Assembly: GCA_003218525.1 (NCBI GenBank) | Contig: QHNU01000186.1 | Coordinates: 1-7,929, forward strand | Direction of reading: 5' to 3' | Source of the DNA: Verrucomicrobiota bacterium | Lineage (GTDB): Bacteria > Verrucomicrobiota > Verrucomicrobiia > Chthoniobacterales > UBA10450 | Length of the DNA: 7,929 nt | Part shown: positions 5,390-7,929 of the stretch, in pieces | Layout of the letters: each line of letters starts with the position of its first letter | Position numbering within the stretch: the stretch's first letter is position 1 | Made by a program: the position numbers and the translations under genes | Notes under the pieces: generated by a model | Told to the model about the DNA's origin: nothing | The model's input: the letters and a program-made list of their open reading frames with translations, nothing else | The model's database searches: none

Positions 5390-7929
5390 GGTGCAGCCAG
5401 TTGCGCAGCAAGATGAGTAATCGATCCGTGTCCACCGGTTTGGAAATGTATTCGCTGGCACCGGCATTAATACATTTCTCGCGATCGCCCTTCATTGCCT
5501 TTGCCGTCAACGCGATGATCGGCAGGTGCTCAAAGCCAAACATTTTTCGGATAGCACGCATGGTATCGTAGCCGTCCAGCTCAGGAAGCATGATATCCAT
5601 CAAGACTAGGTCGATTTCCCGATTGTTTTGCAGCAATTCCAAGGCTGCCTTGCCAGTTTCAGCTGAAATCACGTCCATTTTGTAGCGCTCCAACAAACTG
5701 GTCATGGCAAATATGTTCCGGATATCGTCATCAACGATCAGCACCTTTTTCCCGGCTAAGATTTTGTTGGGATCGTACAAGCGTTGTAGCAACGCTCGTT
5801 TGTCTTCCGGAAGTCTCGCTAGGTCTCGATGTAGCCAGAGCGCTGTCTGATCGAAAAGTCGCTCCGGGCTGCGCACATCTTTGACAATGATGGTCTGGGC
5901 GAGGCGATTGAGCTGTTCCTCCTCTTCTTCAGATAGATCTTTCGCGGTATAAACGATGATCGGCAAGTGCGGATGCTGCGCGCGGACTTGCTCAATCAAA
6001 TCGAAGCCGGACATGTCCGGCAGCATCAAATCTAGAACAACACAGTCGAATTCATGATCCCGCAAAAAACCGAGGGCTTGGCTGGCACTCTCGGCGTCGA
6101 TCAACTCGGCCGTGCCATTGCCGACCACTTCGCGAATCGCCCTGCGCTGCAGCGCATCATCCTCAATGACGAGCAACTTCCTGGCAGGCGCTTCGCACAT
6201 TCTTCGAGCTTTGGCGAAGACTGATTCGATCGCGGCCTTGTCAATTGGCTTCGTCAGTGCAGCGACCGCACCATGCTTCAGCGCGTTTTGCGCTCCTGTA
6301 TCCGAGGCGGAAATGATGAAGACAGGAATGTGCCGTGTGGCCAAATCCGTCTTTAGACGATCCAGGACCTTCCAACCGTCCATGTCGGGAAGGCTGATAT
6401 CGAGCGTGACTGCCGCGACTGGAATTTCTCGCACCAACATGAGTGCGGCATGACCGCGGGACGTAACGATAGCATTGAAACCGGCTGCGTGAGCGGATTC
6501 GAATAGCCACTGCGCAAAATCCCGGTCGTCCTCGACGATCAACACTGTCTTATCGTCGTGCGAAATTTTGCCACGATCATCGGCCACCAACATTTCTTCG
6601 GCTGCAGCTATCGGCTCCGCGCCGTTTCCGGGCAGCAACGCGGGCGCGCTCGCTCCAGCCCCTACCCCTTCGATTGTTCCTCTCGCCGTCGTGATCGCAT
6701 CCGGGAGGAACAGAGTGAAGGTGCTTCCACGGTCCGGGGCGCTATCCACTTTAATTTCGCCTCCGAGCAATCGTGCCAATTCGCGACTGATCGCAAGGCC
6801 AAGACCCGTTCCTCCAAAGCGTCGGCTGGTGCTCCCATCAGCCTGCTGAAAGGCCTCGAAAATGGTCGATTGCTTCTCGGGCGGGATCCCAATTCCGCTG
6901 TCGTTTACTGAAATGGCAATGACCCGGTTAGCGCGATTAAGCGACACTTGATCGGCGCTCCAGCCTCCGGCAGCGGGCGTCATTCGCAAGGTGACGTGAC
7001 CGTGTTCGGTAAACTTGAACGCATTCGAGAGAAGATTTTTCAGGACCTGATCCAATCGCTGCGCATCTGTGTAGATTGCAGGAGGCAATTGTGGATCAAT
7101 CAGAATTTGAAAGGAAAGGCCTTTGTCGTCGGCGACATGCTGGAAGGTGCGCTCAATATTTTGCCGCATCTCATCGAAGCGAACTTCACCTACGTCGACG
7201 GTCACAGTTCCGGACTCGATCTTGGATAGGTCGAGAATATCGTTGATCAGTTTTAGCAGATCTTTGCCGGAGCCGCGGATGGTTTCAGCAAACTCCACCT
7301 GTCTCGGCGTTAAATTACCTTCCGGATTTGAGGATAATTGTTCCGCCAGAATCAACAGACTATTGAGCGGAGTCCGCAGCTCATGCGACATATTAGCGAG
7401 GAATTCCGATTTGTAGCGCGAAGTCAGGGAAAGCTGCTGCGCTTTTCCTTCCAGCGCCTGCCGTGCTTGTTCAACCTCGCGGTTTTTCTTTTCGACTTCG
7501 GCGTTTTGTTCGAAAAGCTGCCGCGCTTTCTCTTCCAGCTCCTGGTTAGTCTGCTGCAATTCTTCTTGCCGGCTTTGCAGTTCCCCAGCCAGCGATTGCG
7601 ATTGTTTGAGCAGATCTTCCGTCCGCGTGTTCGCTTCGATGGTATGAAGCACAATACCGATAGTTTCGGTTAATTGGTCGAGGAACGCCTGATGGGTAGG
7701 ACTGAACTCTTCCAGGGAAGAGAGTTCCATCACGGCTTTGATCTCGCCTTCGAACAGCACGGGTAGAACCACGATATTTACCGGACGCGTTTCGCCGAGG
7801 CCGGAGCTGATCTGGACATAATCGTTCGGCACACGGTTGAGGAGAAGACGCTCTTTCTCCAGGGCCGCCTGTCCGACCAAGCCTTCACCAAGTTTGAAGC
7901 GATTGTTCACCCCTTTGCGTTCACGAAAC
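5385..7929 (-). CDS. Hybrid sensor histidine kinase, GAF-coiled coil-HisKA-HATPase-REC-REC-REC, 5' end cut by the window edge
   Basis: Residues are numbered from a GTG codon at 7910. That codon is probably internal, because the frame stays open to the edge (FRERKG precedes it) and the chain opens inside a GAF domain. GAF material (to about 90) leads into a long Gln/Glu-rich coiled coil (95-165) of the signalling-helix kind. HisKA has H176 in MSHELRTP. The ATPase has N292/N296, G1 DSGIGIP (337-343), FEAFQQADGS (351-360) and G2 GGTGLGLA (366-373). After an Ala/Gly-rich linker (405-452) come three receivers: D461/D462, D504, S534, K554; D584/D585, D627, T655, K677; and D728/D729, D772, T802, K824. 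In relatives with this layout, HAMP repeats or a membrane sensor usually precede the GAF domain, so a substantial N-terminal part may be missing. It precedes the second kinase by 9 bases. It probably heads a multistep phosphorelay, but no HPt domain is present in the visible part. Confidence 0.96.
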   Translation of the reverse strand, partial: FRERKGVNNRFKLGEGLVGQAALEKERLLLNRVPNDYVQISSGLGETRPVNIVVLPVLFEGEIKAVMELSSLEEFSPTHQAFLDQLTETIGIVLHTIEANTRTEDLLKQSQSLAGELQSRQEELQQTNQELEEKARQLFEQNAEVEKKNREVEQARQALEGKAQQLSLTSRYKSEFLANMSHELRTPLNSLLILAEQLSSNPEGNLTPRQVEFAETIRGSGKDLLKLINDILDLSKIESGTVTVDVGEVRFDEMRQNIERTFQHVADDKGLSFQILIDPQLPPAIYTDAQRLDQVLKNLLSNAFKFTEHGHVTLRMTPAAGGWSADQVSLNRANRVIAISVNDSGIGIPPEKQSTIFEAFQQADGSTSRRFGGTGLGLAISRELARLLGGEIKVDSAPDRGSTFTLFLPDAITTARGTIEGVGAGASAPALLPGNGAEPIAAAEEMLVADDRGKISHDDKTVLIVEDDRDFAQWLFESAHAAGFNAIVTSRGHAALMLVREIPVAAVTLDISLPDMDGWKVLDRLKTDLATRHIPVFIISASDTGAQNALKHGAVAALTKPIDKAAIESVFAKARRMCEAPARKLLVIEDDALQRRAIREVVGNGTAELIDAESASQALGFLRDHEFDCVVLDLMLPDMSGFDLIEQVRAQHPHLPIIVYTAKDLSEEEEEQLNRLAQTIIVKDVRSPERLFDQTALWLHRDLARLPEDKRALLQRLYDPNKILAGKKVLIVDDDIRNIFAMTSLLERYKMDVISAETGKAALELLQNNREIDLVLMDIMLPELDGYDTMRAIRKMFGFEHLPIIALTAKAMKGDREKCINAGASEYISKPVDTDRLLILLRNWLHR

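Noticed and set aside
1..7929. Mobile elements, CRISPR arrays, tRNA or rRNA genes, phage or defence genes
   Set aside because: No transposase or integrase motifs, terminal repeats, spaced direct repeats or structural RNA folds were seen, and the four genes are intact and similar in base composition.

Overview
All four recognisable genes lie on the minus strand, so transcription runs from high to low coordinates. In gene order the window holds a large hybrid sensor histidine kinase whose N-terminus lies beyond the right edge (7929..5385), a second hybrid kinase starting 9 bases later (5375..3222), a 284-base gap (3221..2938), a full-length MacB/FtsX-type permease of the duplicated orphan permease (ADOP) class (2937..517), and a GNAT-family acetyltransferase. 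The acetyltransferase starts inside the permease stop codon and runs off the left edge (520..1).

The DNA is moderately GC-rich. ADOP permeases combined with very large multi-receiver hybrid kinases are typical of soil Acidobacteriota and Verrucomicrobiota (Chthoniobacterales-like lineages). I favour one of these two phyla, but there is no rRNA or other phylogenetic marker to decide between them.

Region 7929..3222 is a signalling cassette. The first kinase reads GAF - long coiled coil - HisKA - HATPase - REC - REC - REC. The second reads REC - GAF - HisKA - HATPase - REC. The spacing, with a GGTGA ribosome-binding site formed partly by the upstream stop codon, indicates one transcript and coupled translation. 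Together they show two phosphorylatable histidines and five receiver aspartates. No HPt domain, DNA-binding output domain or enzymatic output domain is visible, so the partners that finish the relay must be encoded elsewhere, possibly just upstream.

Region 2937..1 is a second, probably separate unit: an eight-helix permease without an ATPase of its own, overlapped by the acetyltransferase through a GTGA start/stop junction. The gap between the two units has no convincing small gene. It holds a cluster of three mutually overlapping inverted repeats, a larger inverted repeat just after the kinase stop codon, and a weak sigma70-like promoter candidate.

I see no mobile element, CRISPR array, tRNA or rRNA. 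Nothing here is clearly an undescribed system. The most interesting points are the output-less five-receiver kinase pair, the permease-acetyltransferase coupling, a receiver lacking its conserved lysine, and the inverted-repeat cluster.
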